A DNA stretch of 64,000 nucleotides from Archilochus colubris (Eukaryota; Chordata; Aves; Apodiformes; Trochilidae): positions 39,086,874 through 39,150,873 of the forward strand of contig CM041090.1 of assembly GCA_023079485.1 (NCBI GenBank), given 5' to 3'. The position numbers and the translations under genes were made by a program. Numbering within the stretch: the stretch's first letter is position 1; each line of letters starts with the position of its first letter. The notes below the pieces were generated by a model. That model saw nothing but the letters and a program-made list of their open reading frames with translations. It made no database searches and was not told where the DNA came from. Shown piece by piece: positions 49,706 through 61,362 of the stretch.

Positions 49706-50245
49706 TAGAATCATAGAATGGTTTGGATTGGAAGGATATTGAAGATCAGATAGTTTCAACCTCCCCTGCCATGGTCAGGGACACCTCCCACCAGCCCAGG
49801 TTGCTCCAAGCCCCATCCAACCTGGGCTGAGACACTGCCAGGGATGGGGCAGCCACAGCTTCTCTGGGAAACCTGGCACAGGGGCTCAGCACCCTCACAC
49901 CAAACTATTTCTTCCTCACATTTCATCTCAATATGTCCTCTTTCAGCTTAAAACCATCCCCCCTTGTCCTGCCACTCCAGGCCCTTGTCCCCAGTCCCAC
50001 CCCAGCTTTCCTGGAGCCCCTTCAGGCACTGGAAGGTGCTCTAAGGTCTACCCATTGGAGCCTTCTCTTCTCCAGCCTGAACACCCCCAACTCTCTCAGC
50101 CTGGCTCCAGAGCCCTCCCAGCATCTCCAGGGCCCCCTCTGGACTTGCTCCAACAGTTCTATGTCCTTCTTGGTTTGGATATAATTGGATATGGTGCTCC
50201 AAGTGGGATTTTGTGTTGGGACAGGAGGAGAATCACTTCCTTTGA
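49706..50245 (-). mobile_element. CR1 LINE fragment, group C
   Basis: The minus-strand 3' end is at the left (AGAATCATAGAATGG), followed by the group C 3' UTR (CCATGGTCAGGGACACCTCC, CAACCTGGGCTGAGACACTG) and the ORF2 tail to about 50245. It matches the copies at 17005 and 18121 in opposite orientation. Frames are broken. Confidence 0.87.
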
Positions 50246-51970
50246 CACATCCTCAATTCATAGCTCAGTACAGCAGAGCTCTGAAGCCCATAGTTTATTC
50301 AGAGCCTGCAGAATTTAGGTCTTGCTTCCAGTTTTTGTTGTGATTATTTCAGTGGTGATCACAGAGCTGAGATAATGCAGGTAGAACATGAGCTGGAGGT
50401 TTTTTTTTAATTGCTCACATCTCTGCAGAGAAGAAACCAGTGGAAAAATCCTCTGAAGTGATGCAACTACAAAGCAGGTGTTCCAGCGGGGCTGGACTGG
50501 TTCCAGATGTGTGTCTATGAGAAATCTGCTCCTTGGAGCTTGATGGCATCTGGAGAGGGAGGTCCTGGTGATTTCACAGAGGGACAGGGTGGTGACAGGC
50601 CACAGAATGGCACTGCCTATGAGCAGCTCCTTTTATCAGTCATCCAGCTGGTTCTGTAATGCCAATGAGGTACATGGCTTCATGGAGCCCTACCTTTCTG
50701 GTGACTAAGCTGTTACAGGTGTGAGGCAAAGAAATGCTAAGAAATTTTCTGCTTTGGAAGAGAATATTGTTTCTTAAGTGATTTGAAGACAAATTTATGG
50801 CATCAGGTCAAAGGCAGTAGCTTCTGCTGCTTCCCAGTTAGAGAACTCATTTATTGATGGATGGCTGAGGTGAGGAAGGAAAAAAAATCTTGATTTTCTT
50901 TTCCTCCAGAAGAGTTGGCTTGCTATCAAAGAGGTCATTTCTCTTCTCTTCTGATTAGATCCTTGTTTGTCTTAGGAGTGTGATGATAGTAATCACTGTA
51001 GTTGTTTGGAAGCTCTGGAGATAACCATCTATCAAAGCTGGCTGCTGGATTTTTTTTTTTTTTTGTCCTTCTGAGATGTTCTAAGGATGTCCTGTGGAGC
51101 AAGCTCTGTGATCCTGACCTTACAGACAAGACACTGAGCCTTGGATGGCTGAATTAATTTGCCCAAGGTTACCCAGGCAATTTGGGGTAGGGCAGGGCTT
51201 AAAACTTGTGTCTTAACACCTTTTGAATCATTCTTCTATCTGCTGGCAGAGTCTGCTGTCACAGAAGTGTAGGAATTCATGTGAGAATTCAGGAAAAAAT
51301 ATCTTTCCTGTGCTTTCTGTCCCTCTTGTTGCTATCTTGTCATTGTGTAAAATTCTGTGAATTACTTGGTGAACAATTTTCAGCATAGCTGGAGGGCCTC
51401 ACTCTCTGCTTTTTCCTTTTGGGTGTTTTTTCCCCTCAACAAATACAGGCAGGCCCCATGTGTTGGTGATCACAGGACCAGCCCCATGTTCATCCTGGTC
51501 CTGATCTCTGTGTTCAGTGTCAGAATGTTTTCAGTCCTCTTGGCACAGCTTCAGCCTGGAGGTCCCAGGCTCTTTCAGCATCCTTGCCCCAGCAGGTCGC
51601 ATCTCTGCAGTTTCCCTACTGACCACCCAGCCTTTCAGCCAGGACACAAAGGAAAAGAGACACTTTCAAGCCAAGAGTCCATATAACATCCCCCTGGATA
51701 TTGGAGTCTTGTTTTGTTTGAAATCTTAATGCGTTTCCAGGTGCAAGGTTGAGTGCCCCTGGTATCTTCCAAGCAGCTGATCCCTGCTCTTCATCTTCTG
51801 CAGTTGATTTAAAAAAGACCCATTCCTCAGGATTTGTGATTTCCTGGGATCATTCAGCCAAGAAGTTGAGTAGCAGGATGGAGAAGGCATCATCATCCAG
51901 GGTAAGAGCTTGGACACTCCTAACAAACTTCCCTGCCTGTCTCTTGAGTATTGGCTATCTGAACTTTTGG
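50246..51970. other. Non-coding sequence, no gene seen
   Basis: Unique sequence with a T run near 51050-51064. The open frame of 109 codons at 51357-51686 has no domain signature. Confidence 0.4.
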
Positions 51971-52250
51971 AATCACAGAATGATTTGGGTTGGAAGGGAC
52001 CTTAAAGTTCATCCAGTTCCAACCCCCCTGCCATGGGCAGGGACACCTCCCACCAGCACAGATTGCTCCAAGCCCCATCCAACCTGGCCTTGAACTCTTC
52101 CAGGGACAGGGCAGTCACAGCTTCACAACAACAACCTGGGCCAGGGTTTCACCACCCTAATAATGAAGAATTTCTTCCTCATATTTAACTTAAATCTGCC
52201 CTCTTCATCATCCCTTTCCATGTCTCCCCCTTACAGACTCCTCCCTTTCA
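51971..52250 (-). mobile_element. CR1 LINE fragment, group C-like, short
   Basis: The 3' terminus (AATCACAGAATGATTTGG) and 3' UTR (GGGACCTTAAAGTTCATCC, GCAGGGACACCTCCCACCAG) are followed by a diverged ORF2 tail that fades out near 52250. Another CR1 starts about 60 bases further on. Confidence 0.8.
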
Positions 52251-52308
52251 GCCATATAGCTGTGCAAAGAAGAACTTTTTGAGGATGTGCAGTTCTCAGG
52301 GATGAGGA

Positions 52309-52932
52309 TCATAGAATCGTAGAATCATAGAATTGGCTGGGTTGGAAGGGACCTCAGAGATCATCAAGTCCAACCCTTGATCCACTCCCACTGCAGTTCC
52401 CAGCCCATGGCACTCAGTGCCACATCCAGGCTCTTTGGAAATATCTCCAGACACGGAGAATCCACTACTTCCCTGGGCAGCCCATTCCAATGCCTGATCA
52501 CCCTCTCCAGAAAGAAATTCTTTCTCATCTCCAACCTAAACCTCCCCTGGCACAACTTGAGACCCTGCCCTCTTGTCTTGCTGAGAGTTGCCTGGGAAAA
52601 GAGCCCAACCCCCCCCTGGCTCCAACCTCCTTTCAGGGAGTTGGAGAGAGTGATGAGGTCTCCCCTGAGCCTCCTCTTCTCCAGCCTCAACACCCCCAGC
52701 TCCCTCAGCCCTTCCTCACAGGAATTCTGCTGGATCCCTTCACAGCCTCCTTGCTCTTCTCTGGACCTGCTCCAGCACCTCAATCTCCTTCCTGAGCTGA
52801 GAGGCCCAGAACTGGACACAGGACTCAAGCTGTGGCCTCCCCAGGGCTGAGCACAGGGGCAGAATCCCTTCCCTGGACCTGCTGGCCACGCTGTTCCTGA
52901 TCCAGGCCAGGATGCCTTTGGCCTTCTTGGCC
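52309..52932 (-). mobile_element. CR1 LINE, 5'-truncated, group A
   Basis: Three ATTCTATG-type units (one mutated to ACGATTCTA) are at the left, then the group A 3' UTR and ORF2 tail. The TGA lesion after RRARRL is present, and the copy ends at the CCAAGAAGGCC codons near 52932, before the 16-base deletion site. It is nearly identical to the copies at 41424 and 56337 over the shared part. Confidence 0.92.
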
Positions 52933-53299
52933 AATGGGGCAGGGCTGTGGCTTGTGTGGGCTCTGAAGGATGTGACCTCCACCAGAGGTATCAGGGATGT
53001 GCAGTGACCTACATGGTTTGTGGCTGTTGTGAGCAAAGCTGTCCTGTGCCCTGCTGTGCAGGCAGAACACTGGAAGACTGCAAAGGTTTTGGGGAGCATC
53101 AGGGTCACTTTTTGACACCACTGTAACAAGTCCCAAAACTCAGTAGGGAAAACCTCACATGATAGTGGGACTGACTGAAAAGGAGGCTGGAGTACTCATG
53201 CTGGGTTTTCTATTTTTTTTTTTATTTTTTTTATTTTTGTGAGCTGGGTAGATGGCACTTTGTCAGCAATGGTAAGTACAGAACCTGCTTTAAGGTTGA

Positions 53300-53344
53300 G
53301 CAAAAGATATTTTAGGTCCCTTCCAGCACTATGTTCTGTGATTT
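53300..53344 (+). mobile_element. Possible CR1 3' tail scrap
   Basis: AGATATTTTAGGTCCCTTCC followed by AGCACTATGTTCTGTGATTT resembles a degraded CR1 3' terminus. It is short and could be chance. Confidence 0.4.
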
Positions 53345-53496
53345 CTGGCTCTGTTGGGTAAGGTGGATCTTGGAGCCAAGGAGGCTTGTGGAGAAGGAGT
53401 GTTTCAGGTGACCCAGAAGGTGCAATTGATTCTCCCATGGGGAACAATAAGATGAAGGAGGAATTTCCACTGCAGAAAATGTACATGTTTCTTTTA

Positions 53497-53540
53497 TTTT
53501 ATAATAATAATAATTATTATTATTTTATAATAATAATAAT
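53497..53540. repeat. AT-rich (TAA)n/(TTA)n palindrome
   Basis: ATAATAATAATAATTATTAT continues into TATTTTATAATAATAATAAT. Complementary TAA and TTA runs can fold into a hairpin, and the tract is probably unstable in length. Confidence 0.85.
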
Positions 53541-55828
53541 GCTGGTTTGAATTCCTTCCTCCTCTGCCCTTCCTCATCCACTGCTCCTGCCCTGGGATGC
53601 TGTGACTGCCAAGCTGGGCTCAGCAGAACCACCAGTACACCCTGATGTTCATTTCTAATGCAAATCCCTGTTCCTGGGCTAGAAGGTAGAGAAGAAGAGG
53701 GAATGTCATGCTGCATGTGTGGAGCCAGGATGGGTTTTGCAGTGCTTGTGTTGGATGAAGGCCAAGGGGCTTTTGAATGACAGAGGATGGAGCTGGCAAT
53801 GCAATCTTGAGGCAACTTTAAGGAATTTTGAGGGGTTCAGCTTGCAGCCACACTTCTCCCTATTCACATGGTGCTTAAAAGGATCCCTGACCGAGGCACG
53901 ACATCTAGGCTAAAGGGGACAGCTGTCATCCTTAGCAGATTTCTTGCAGAGTAAAAAATGTAGAAAATTCTGACTCCCAGCCTGCTTTTGCTGCATTTCC
54001 AGCCTTTAGCACTAAAACACTGCAAGTCAAATTGCAGCAACTGAGCCACAGGCTCCTACTTTGTTTTGCACGGGCTCCGAGTATGTCCTGAGTCAGTGCT
54101 GTGCTTGTTTAACTCACTAAAACAGCAGAAAGCAAAGCTGGAGATTAGGAGGGAAGAAGCACAAATATTCCTTTGATTCCTTTGATCTTTCTAGGCTGTG
54201 ATTTTAAACACTGTGAGCTGTGCAGAGGTGGCTGGAGGCAAAATCCAGGACTGCTAAGGAGAGAAGAGCAAGGACATAAGTGATGGGTGTAGTGTGGTCT
54301 GTCTTAATAGTAGTCACAGTGCAAAATAAACCCAAGTCAAGCCAGGGGGGTTCAAAAGCACATTTTATCAGCATCTCAGGAAAAGGAAGAGTGCTGGCAG
54401 GAGTTTGGGAAGCAAGATTTGCCATCCTGCCCTTTGGAGAGCCATTCAAGTGAGGGTGAGAGGTGTGATTCATCTGGGAGCTGGGCACACATTGCCTTGC
54501 CATAAATCTTTTGGAAAGGGCAGAGCTTCTGGTCAGGCAGGAGGGAGGAAAGCATCTCTTTGCAGCACTCAGCTTGGGACTGTGCCATCATTAGCTCATC
54601 CTCTCGGTGGCTGAAGTTTATGGCAAAAAAAAAATAAAATTAAAATTAAAAAGTCCTTGAATAAAATAAAACCCTTTGATTATCTGTGGAAAAGGGGCTG
54701 GGAGCAGGTTGAGCTTTTTGTCTATGGAAATGTGCAAGAGGTTATTCTGTGCTCACTTTCCCCTTGTGATTCAGATAAGATAACACTGCCCCATCTCAGC
54801 TGAATATTTTTAGTATTCATATGCTTGCACCCAGCCAGGCAAAGGACATCTGTGGTTAACTAACAAGATAAAGCTGCCAGGCTCAGTGTTCAGCAAACAA
54901 CCTCAGTTCTTAATCTTCTTCACTGAAAATAACAGGTTACTCCATGAAATGTTGCAAAGAAAAACTGCATCTGAGGAACTGTACAGTGTTTTCATCAATA
55001 AATCCTGGCTTCAGGTAGATGAAAATTATTGTGAGAGTTTCTTGCTGTATTTTAGCATGATTTATTGGGAGACAGAATCATGGTTCAGGTGTGATTCTCA
55101 TTTTTTCCTCACTCAGTAACTTTTGAGCCCATTGCTCCATTTGCAGTGAGCTTGATGCAGATCTTGGTTATTTGACCTTACAAATAATTTTTATTGGCAT
55201 AACAATGATTAATATGAAGGTCTGATCAATTCCATAAGCAATGGGCTGATAAGTAAAGAGGAGAAGCCCCATTGAGGTTGGTGCTACAGGAGTTTCATTC
55301 TGGTTTCATACTGGTTTCATCCCAGTGTTTCACACTGGCTGTCAGAGAAGTGATGCAAGAGGCCAGTGTGGAGTGGGAAATCTGTAAGAGCCAAGCTTCA
55401 CCCACTCTGCTGGTCTGGATTTGCTTATTTTGAGGCTAGACAGAGTTAAGGGGACACGAGCATGACCAGCAATGACTGGAAGTCAAAAAGGAAAGAAATA
55501 TCAGAGGAGGTTTTCAAATGCATTTTAGTTTTGTGTTGGTTTTGATGGGTTTCATTCCAAGTGCACCAGACTTTTTCTTTCCCCTGCCTCCAAATAAGGC
55601 CATGTCCTTCCATATCCTAGATTTTGCCAAAACTGATGGAAAAAGTAATTTTTCTTGTGATTCCACCTTATCTCTTTGAGTGGGACATCCTACATGTTGA
55701 TGATGAGGCTGAACTCATTAAAGAAAAGTCCCCAGTTCGGCTGCCAACTAAACAAGACTTGGCCAAACTTCCCAAGCCTGGCTTGGCCAGCAGCTCCATG
55801 AGCTGAATCCCTTTTTTCCTACTGATTT

Positions 55829-56195
55829 CACAGAATTACCTTGGCTAGAAAAGACCTTCAATATCCTTCAAAGTCCAACCATAACCTATTACAGACAAGA
55901 CCTTAACAAAACCATGGCCCTAAGCACTGTGTCTGTATGACTCTTACATACCTCTAGGGATGGTGATTCCACCACTGCCGTGGGCAGCCTGTCCCAATGT
56001 CTGATAACCCTTTCAGAGAAGAAATTCTCCCTAACATCCAATCTAAACCTCCGCTGGTGCAACTTGAGCCCATTACCTCTTGTCCTATCAGTTGTAACCT
56101 CATTGAACAGACAAATCACCACCTCTTTACAGCCTCCTTTAAGAGACTTGCAGAGAGTGATAAGATCTCCCCTCAGCTTCCTCTTCTTTCCCTTG
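55829..56195 (-). mobile_element. CR1 LINE fragment, older subfamily
   Basis: Minus-strand CR1 with recognisable segments: GGCAGCCTGTCCCAATGTC, GAAGAAATTCTCCCTAACAT, CAACTTGAGCCCATTACC, TCTCCCCTCAGCTTCCTCTT. The corresponding codons read [17 protein letters not shown] and [17 protein letters not shown]. The 3' UTR is eroded and the tail octamer is reduced to CAGAATTACC. Confidence 0.82.
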
Positions 56196-56336
56196 CAATG
56201 GGCCAGCCTGGAGCTATAGACAGAGGCAAATTGCAGACATGGCTTTTTACCTTGTGTGCACTCATATCCTCTAGGTGATGGGGTGAAGGAATCTTTCAGC
56301 CCTGCAGATTCCTGAACAGCCTTGTGTAGCACAGTG

Positions 56337-56946
56337 AATCATAGAATCACAGAATTGGCTGGGTTGGAAGGGACCTCAGAGATCATCAAGTCCAACCCTT
56401 GATCCACTCCCACTGCAGTTCCCAGCCCATGGCACTCAGTGCCACATCCAGGCTCTTTGGAAAGATCTCCAGACACGGAGAATCCACTACTTCCCTGGGC
56501 AGCCCATTCCAATGCCTGATCACCCTCTCCAGAAAGAAATTCTTTCTCATCTCCAACCTAAACCTCCCCTGGCACAACTTGAGACCCTGCCCTCTTGTCT
56601 TGCTGAGAGTTGCCTGGGAAAAGAGCCCAACCCCCCCCTGGCTCCAACCTCCTTTCAGGGAGTTGGAGAGAGTGATGAGGTCTCCCCTGAGCCTCCTCTT
56701 CTCCAGCCTCAACACCCCCAGCTCCCTCAGCCCTTCCTCCCAGGACTTGTGCTGGATCCCTTCACAGCCTCCTTGCTCTTCTCTGGACCTGCTCCAGCAC
56801 CTCAATCTCCTTCCTGAGCTGAGGGGCCCAGAACTGGACACAGGACTCAAGCTGTGGCCTCCCCAGGGCTGAGCACAGGGGCAGAATCCCTTCCCTGGAC
56901 CTGCTGGCCACGCTGTTCCTGATACAGGCCAGGATGCCATTGGCCT
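56337..56946 (-). mobile_element. CR1 LINE, 5'-truncated, group A
   Basis: The 3' end is at the left with two tail units, then the group A 3' UTR and ORF2 tail. The TGA lesion is present after RRARRL. Truncated at ATGCCATTGGCC near 56946. It lies about 140 bases from the older CR1 at 55829, in the same orientation. Confidence 0.92.
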
Positions 56947-57689
56947 CAAGAAGATGGGGAAGAAACAGGGACCAGCTTTGGGCTTTTCAGGGGAAGCAGA
57001 CAGCTGTAGAGCAGTGTCCCAAGAGAAAAATGGGGATTTTTTTTTCTCCTTAGGTAGCAAAATCATGCAGTGAGTGGCACTGCTGCAACACCCATCCAGC
57101 TTGCATCATATCCAGGTAATGAGAGCTTCTGTTACAGCAGCTTTACAGCCTCAATGATATGTCCACTGCTTCTCCTTCCTATGATCCTTGCCTAAGAGGG
57201 ACTTGTGACCTTGATGATAATTATATCTCTCTGTGTCTTTGTATTCTTCTCCTTGAAGTGCCTGAAAGCTTCCTCTTTGATGTGCTTCTGCTCACCAGAA
57301 TATATTCTACTTTCCCAAAATGAGTACTGTGCTCGTTATAATTACTGCAGAAGTGCTGAGCGTTTTCAAGTGCTTTTCATCATCCCCAAATGTGGAAATA
57401 GATGACTTGGCACTTTCTTTTTACTGCCAGCTGCTAAGGAGGCCAGTTCTGGATTAGTAGAGCACAGACAAATCCATTCCAAAGGAAGTGTCTGGGGTGG
57501 TTCTACAACACTGGTATTGTTTAAGTCCCATGACTCTGTAATGCTGGAGGTTGTGGTTTCTCTTCTACCTTATAGACTGGTTTGCTTCCTTTGGTTTGCT
57601 TTTTAATTGCTATCAATTCCCAAAAGCAGGTGCTGGCACTCAGCCCTGGTGTCTGGTAGAAGAAATGGTTCTTCTTGCTGTGAGTCGGA
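56947..57689. other. Non-coding sequence, no gene seen
   Basis: Unique AT-rich sequence. Nothing further can be supported. Confidence 0.4.
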
Positions 57690-57972
57690 GGATCAGGAAA
57701 TGGTTTAGGTTGGAAAGGACTTTAAAGGTCACATAGTCCAACCCCCCTGTACAGTGAGCAGGGACATCTTCAATAGATATGGTTGCTCAGAGTCCTGTCC
57801 AACCTCACTTGGAGTATTTCCATACATCTCCCACCTCTCTGGGCAATCTCTGAGTGTTCTACCACCCTCATTTTGAAAAACTTCTTCCTTATAACTACAT
57901 GGCTATATCATCTTGGTTTCAATCCATTACCCCTTGTCCTATCACAGCAGGCCCTGCTGAAATCTCATCTCA
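57690..57972 (-). mobile_element. CR1 LINE fragment, older subfamily
   Basis: GGTTTAGGTTGGAAAGGACT, then TAAAGGTCACATAGTCCAAC, CAGGGACATCTTCAATAGAT, AACTTCTTCCTTATAACTAC and CATTACCCCTTGTCCTATCA follow the minus-strand CR1 order. The tail octamer is lost. The frame is not maintained. Confidence 0.75.
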
Positions 57973-58310
57973 CTTGGGGCATCTGTGAGGAAACTTTAAG
58001 GGTTGTTGGGGATCTTCATCTCCCTCCAAGGGAAAGCATTAATTAAAAACTTCTGGGCTTCAGTTTCCCCTTGGCAAAGGGTCAGGATTCAGTTTATAAT
58101 TGCTTGATGGATCAATCCTAACCCCGTGGAGAGGTGGGACCTGAGTGGTAGATGCTGTACAAGTGAAGGGCAGACTGATGCTGTGTTAATATCAATCCAA
58201 GTTCTTGTCACTGGACAGCAGTTGTTATTTTCATTGGGGAGAAATCCCCAGATTCTTTTAGCAGGTATTTGCTTATTAATAATTTTCATACCAGTTGAAG
58301 CTAACAACTC

Positions 58311-58384
58311 TGCCAACCTTTAACCCAACTCTACCAATAATTAACCCAACTCTACCAGCAATTTAACCCAACTCTGCCAAGTCC
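58311..58384 (+). repeat. Three-copy repeat of about 21 bp
   Basis: TTAACCCAACTCTACCA-type units repeat three times from about 58320, separated by ATAAT, GCAAT and similar words. Confidence 0.75.
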
Positions 58385-58457
58385 AGTGCTTGAACTGTGT
58401 CCTCATTCCCCCATCTCCAGGGATTGGAAACCTCTCCAGATATGGGGACTCCACCAC

Positions 58458-58840
58458 AAAATCCTTCTGGTTGGGAAAGCCCTTTGAGATCATCCAATCC
58501 ATCCATGACCCCATCCCCACCCCATGTCCCTCATCCCCACATCTCCAGGGCTCTGAAACCCCTCCAGGGATGATGGGGACTCCAGCCCTGCCCTGGGCAG
58601 CCTGGGCCAGGCCCTGACAACCCTTGCCAGGGAGAAATTCTTCCCCAGCTCCAACCTAAACCTCCCCTGGCACAACTTGAGGCTCTTTTCTCCCATCCCT
58701 TGTTCCTTGGGAGCAGAGCCCGACCCCCCCTGGCTCCAACCTCCTCTCAGGGGGTTGCAGAGAGCCAGAAGGTCTCCCCTCAGCCTCCTCTGCTCCAGGA
58801 TCAACACCCCCAGCTCCCTCAGCTGCTCCTGGGCAGACTT
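58458..58840 (-). mobile_element. CR1 LINE fragment, distinct subfamily
   Basis: Minus-strand CR1: TTGGGAAAGCCCTTTGAGAT, CCTGGGCAGCCTGGGCCAG, CCAACCTAAACCTCCCCTGG, CTCCCCTCAGCCTCCTCTG. The ORF2 tail codons ([37 protein letters not shown]) remain open for part of its length. A second CTCCAGATATGGGGACTCC-like segment just left, near 58432, suggests a partial internal duplication or an older fragment. Confidence 0.82.
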
Positions 58841-59234
58841 GATCTGTCCTGGAGATTTTAAACTGGGGCAGACATCATCTAAGAAAAGCATCTTACCAAA
58901 ATCTGGCAATTCTGCCTAAGGGAGTTCCTCTGCTAAGTGTTTGAACCTGACTTTTAATTCTCATTTATATTTATAAAAAAAAAATCTTAGTTTTCAGCAT
59001 TGTTCTCTAATTAGCCTGTGACTGTCTCCAGATGAATTTTTATTTTCAGGATGTAGCTTCGATCTTCAACTTCTAACAATAGCATTGAAACTACTTGCAA
59101 AAAAAAAAAAAACCCAAACCAAAAAAACCCAAAAAACCAAAACAACCCAACACTATTTCAAATTAAATTCCCAGTGAGGATCCTCAAGAGAATACAGCTC
59201 CCCAGACAGTTTAATTAAATTTGTTTTCCTTAGA

Positions 59235-59982
59235 AATCATAGAATCATAGAATTAGCCGGGTTGGAAGGGACCTCAGAGATCATCTAGTCCAACCCTTGA
59301 TCCACTCCCACTGCAGTTCCCAGCCCATGGCACTGAGTGCCACATCCAGTCTTTTTTTAAATGCCTCCAGGGACGGAGAATCTACCACCTCACCGGGCAG
59401 TCCATTCCATAGCCTAATCACCCTCTCCGTGAAGAAATTCTTTCTAATATCTAACCTAAACCTCCCCTAGCACAACTTAAGACTGTGTCCTCTTGTCTTG
59501 TTGAAGGGCGTCTGTGAAAAGAGTCCAGTTCCCACCTCGCTACAGCCTCCTTTCAGGTAGTTGTAGACAGCAATGAGGTCTGCCCTGAGCCTCCTCTTCT
59601 TCAGGCTGAACAGCCCCAGCTCTCTCAGCCTCTCCTCATAGGGCCTGTGCTCGAGTCCCTTCACCAGCCTGGTTGCCCTCCTTTGGACCTGTTCCAGGAC
59701 CTCTACATCCTTCTTAAACTGAGGGGCCCAGAACTGGACACAGTACTCGAGGTGTGGCCTAACCAGCGCTGAGTACAGGGGAAGAATCACCTCCCTGGAC
59801 CTGCTGGTGACGCTGTTTCTGATACAGGCCAGGATGCCATTGGCCTTCTTGGCCACCTGGGCACACTGCTGGCTCATGTTCAGTTTCTTGTCAATGCAGA
59901 CTCCCAGGTCCCTTTCTGCCTGGCTGCTCTCCAGCCACTCTGTGCCCAGCCTGTAGCGCTGCATGGGGTTGTTGTGGCCAAG
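59235..59982 (-). mobile_element. CR1 LINE, group B body with a group A segment in the 3' UTR
   Basis: The outer 3' end (two ATTCTATG-type units, TTAGCCGGGTTGG, CATCTAGTCC) and ORF2 body match group [53 protein letters not shown]. Between them, at about 59296-59330, the sequence is the group A version (TGATCCACTCCCACTGCAG, TTCCCAGCCCATGG) in place of GACCCACCGGAGCAG. ORF2 has none of the group A frame lesions but stops early at a TAG in the LKLC(Q)G codons near 59467. It is 5'-truncated at GTTGTGGCCA. Confidence 0.92.
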
Positions 59983-61219
59983 AAAGAAAGCATACAACCT
60001 ATGAATTTAGGGGATGGGACATAGGCTTTGCTGAGCTGCACAAACATATTATGAACACAATAAAGCCAGAAGATTATTTGCATGGAATTTTAAAAAAATC
60101 AAATTGCACTAAGCTTTTGGTAAACTAATCAGTCAGTAAGGAAGATGAATACCCTGAAACACAGAAACTTCTCCAGCCAAATTTGTTCTTTGCAGTGAGC
60201 CCCTGGACCTGAAGACATTTGTGGTTTGCTGGAGCAAGAACTTCTGGCTAATGCTACTTTTAAAAATAACCCTAGCCCCTGGTAGCTGGAAGTGCTGAGG
60301 TGTCAGATTTAATGGTGATGGATCCATTTGGCTAATGAAAGACAGTTCCTCTCCATAAAGCAATGTTTCCTTGCAGAAGGCTTGCAATTTATTAAAAAAT
60401 AACTTATTTCAAATGAGGAATGTTGCCGAATGAGTTTGACGTTTCTTGCTGCTTTGGGATTCTCCAGGGGAAAGAAAATCCTGTTTTACTTGCCAGCTTC
60501 AACTTCTCTCCTGAGACTCATGAATATTTTTACTACAAGAGCAGTAATTTTGCATCAGTAACTTTGCTTTCCCCTGTCCTGTTTCACTGCTGGCAGAAGA
60601 TGAGAAGATGGAGGCCAATTCTGATCCATTCCTCCAAGGATCTGCAGGTGATGGAAGCTGCCTGGTGTTGGTTGACACAAGTTCATTTTGCTGTTTTGGT
60701 TTTGGCCTTAAATCCTTTCATATGAGATTTTTTTTTAAGTCTTATTCTATATATGGCTGACCATTCATGTATTTCAAACACTAATTGCATTCATTCTTCT
60801 TTCAACTTCATTTTCTTAGGGTACAGTAATGTTGCTGTTGTTGCTGTGTGGGGGGGTTCATCTCATCCTCTCCAGAATTCTGAATCTCTCAGACCATTGG
60901 ATCTCTTGGGATCTCAGTAGAATTCAGATCCAGATTCAAACAGATTGTCTTTTTGCTAAATCTCTGCCTTCAGCTGGCAGGGGAAGGAGAAAACTTTTCA
61001 TCAGCTGGCTCTGGGAAACTCTGTGGTGTGAGCTCAACCCTTTATTAGACAGCAGCAGCAGAAGCAGATGCTCCTTATCCACTTCCTAATGACAAGAAAT
61101 TCTTTAACCTGAGTTCCCATCATCTTGGGTACCAAAGAGGCCCAGAATCATAGAAGCTAAGTAATTGCAGCAGACAAACTATAGGAAGTAGGATATCTGT
61201 TAGAAGCACTTCTGGTTTT
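59983..61219. other. Non-coding sequence, no gene seen
   Basis: Unique sequence. A short CAGAATCATAGAAG word near 61143 resembles the CR1 tail but is isolated. Confidence 0.4.
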
Positions 61220-61224
61220 CCCAA
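61220..61224. repeat. Target-site duplication, left, of LTR copy 2
   Basis: CCCAA directly precedes the LTR's TG end and is repeated at 62036-62040. Confidence 0.85.
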
Positions 61225-61356
61225 TGTCACGGTTTAACACTGGCCCGGCAATTAAACCGAATAACAGACGCTCTCTATTAATCTCTCTCTCCTTGATAAA
61301 GAAAGGAGAGAGAATAAGGGAGAGAGACTGATGGGTTGGAAACTAAACTACACAAC

Positions 61357-61362
61357 TTTAAT
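61357..61362 (-). terminator. Possible LTR poly(A) signal (copy 2)
   Basis: The minus strand reads ATTAAA, conserved in position with 149-154 of the first LTR. Confidence 0.4.

Larger units (their letters stand above)
52933..55828. other. Non-coding sequence with an AT palindrome
   Basis: No exon is recognised. Frames at 54886-55119 and 55624-55806 look protein-like in composition but have no start or splice context and no known domain. A CR1 tail scrap lies at 53300 and an AT-rich palindrome at 53497. Confidence 0.4.

Noticed and set aside
55624..55806. 60-codon frame with soluble-protein-like composition
   Set aside because: Short, isolated and without splice signals that I could define. 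It is kept only as a weak possibility for an exon of the 9491 gene.
61143..61156. Isolated AGAATCATAGAA word as a CR1 tail
   Set aside because: No CR1 3' UTR sequence follows it on either side, so chance is the simpler explanation.
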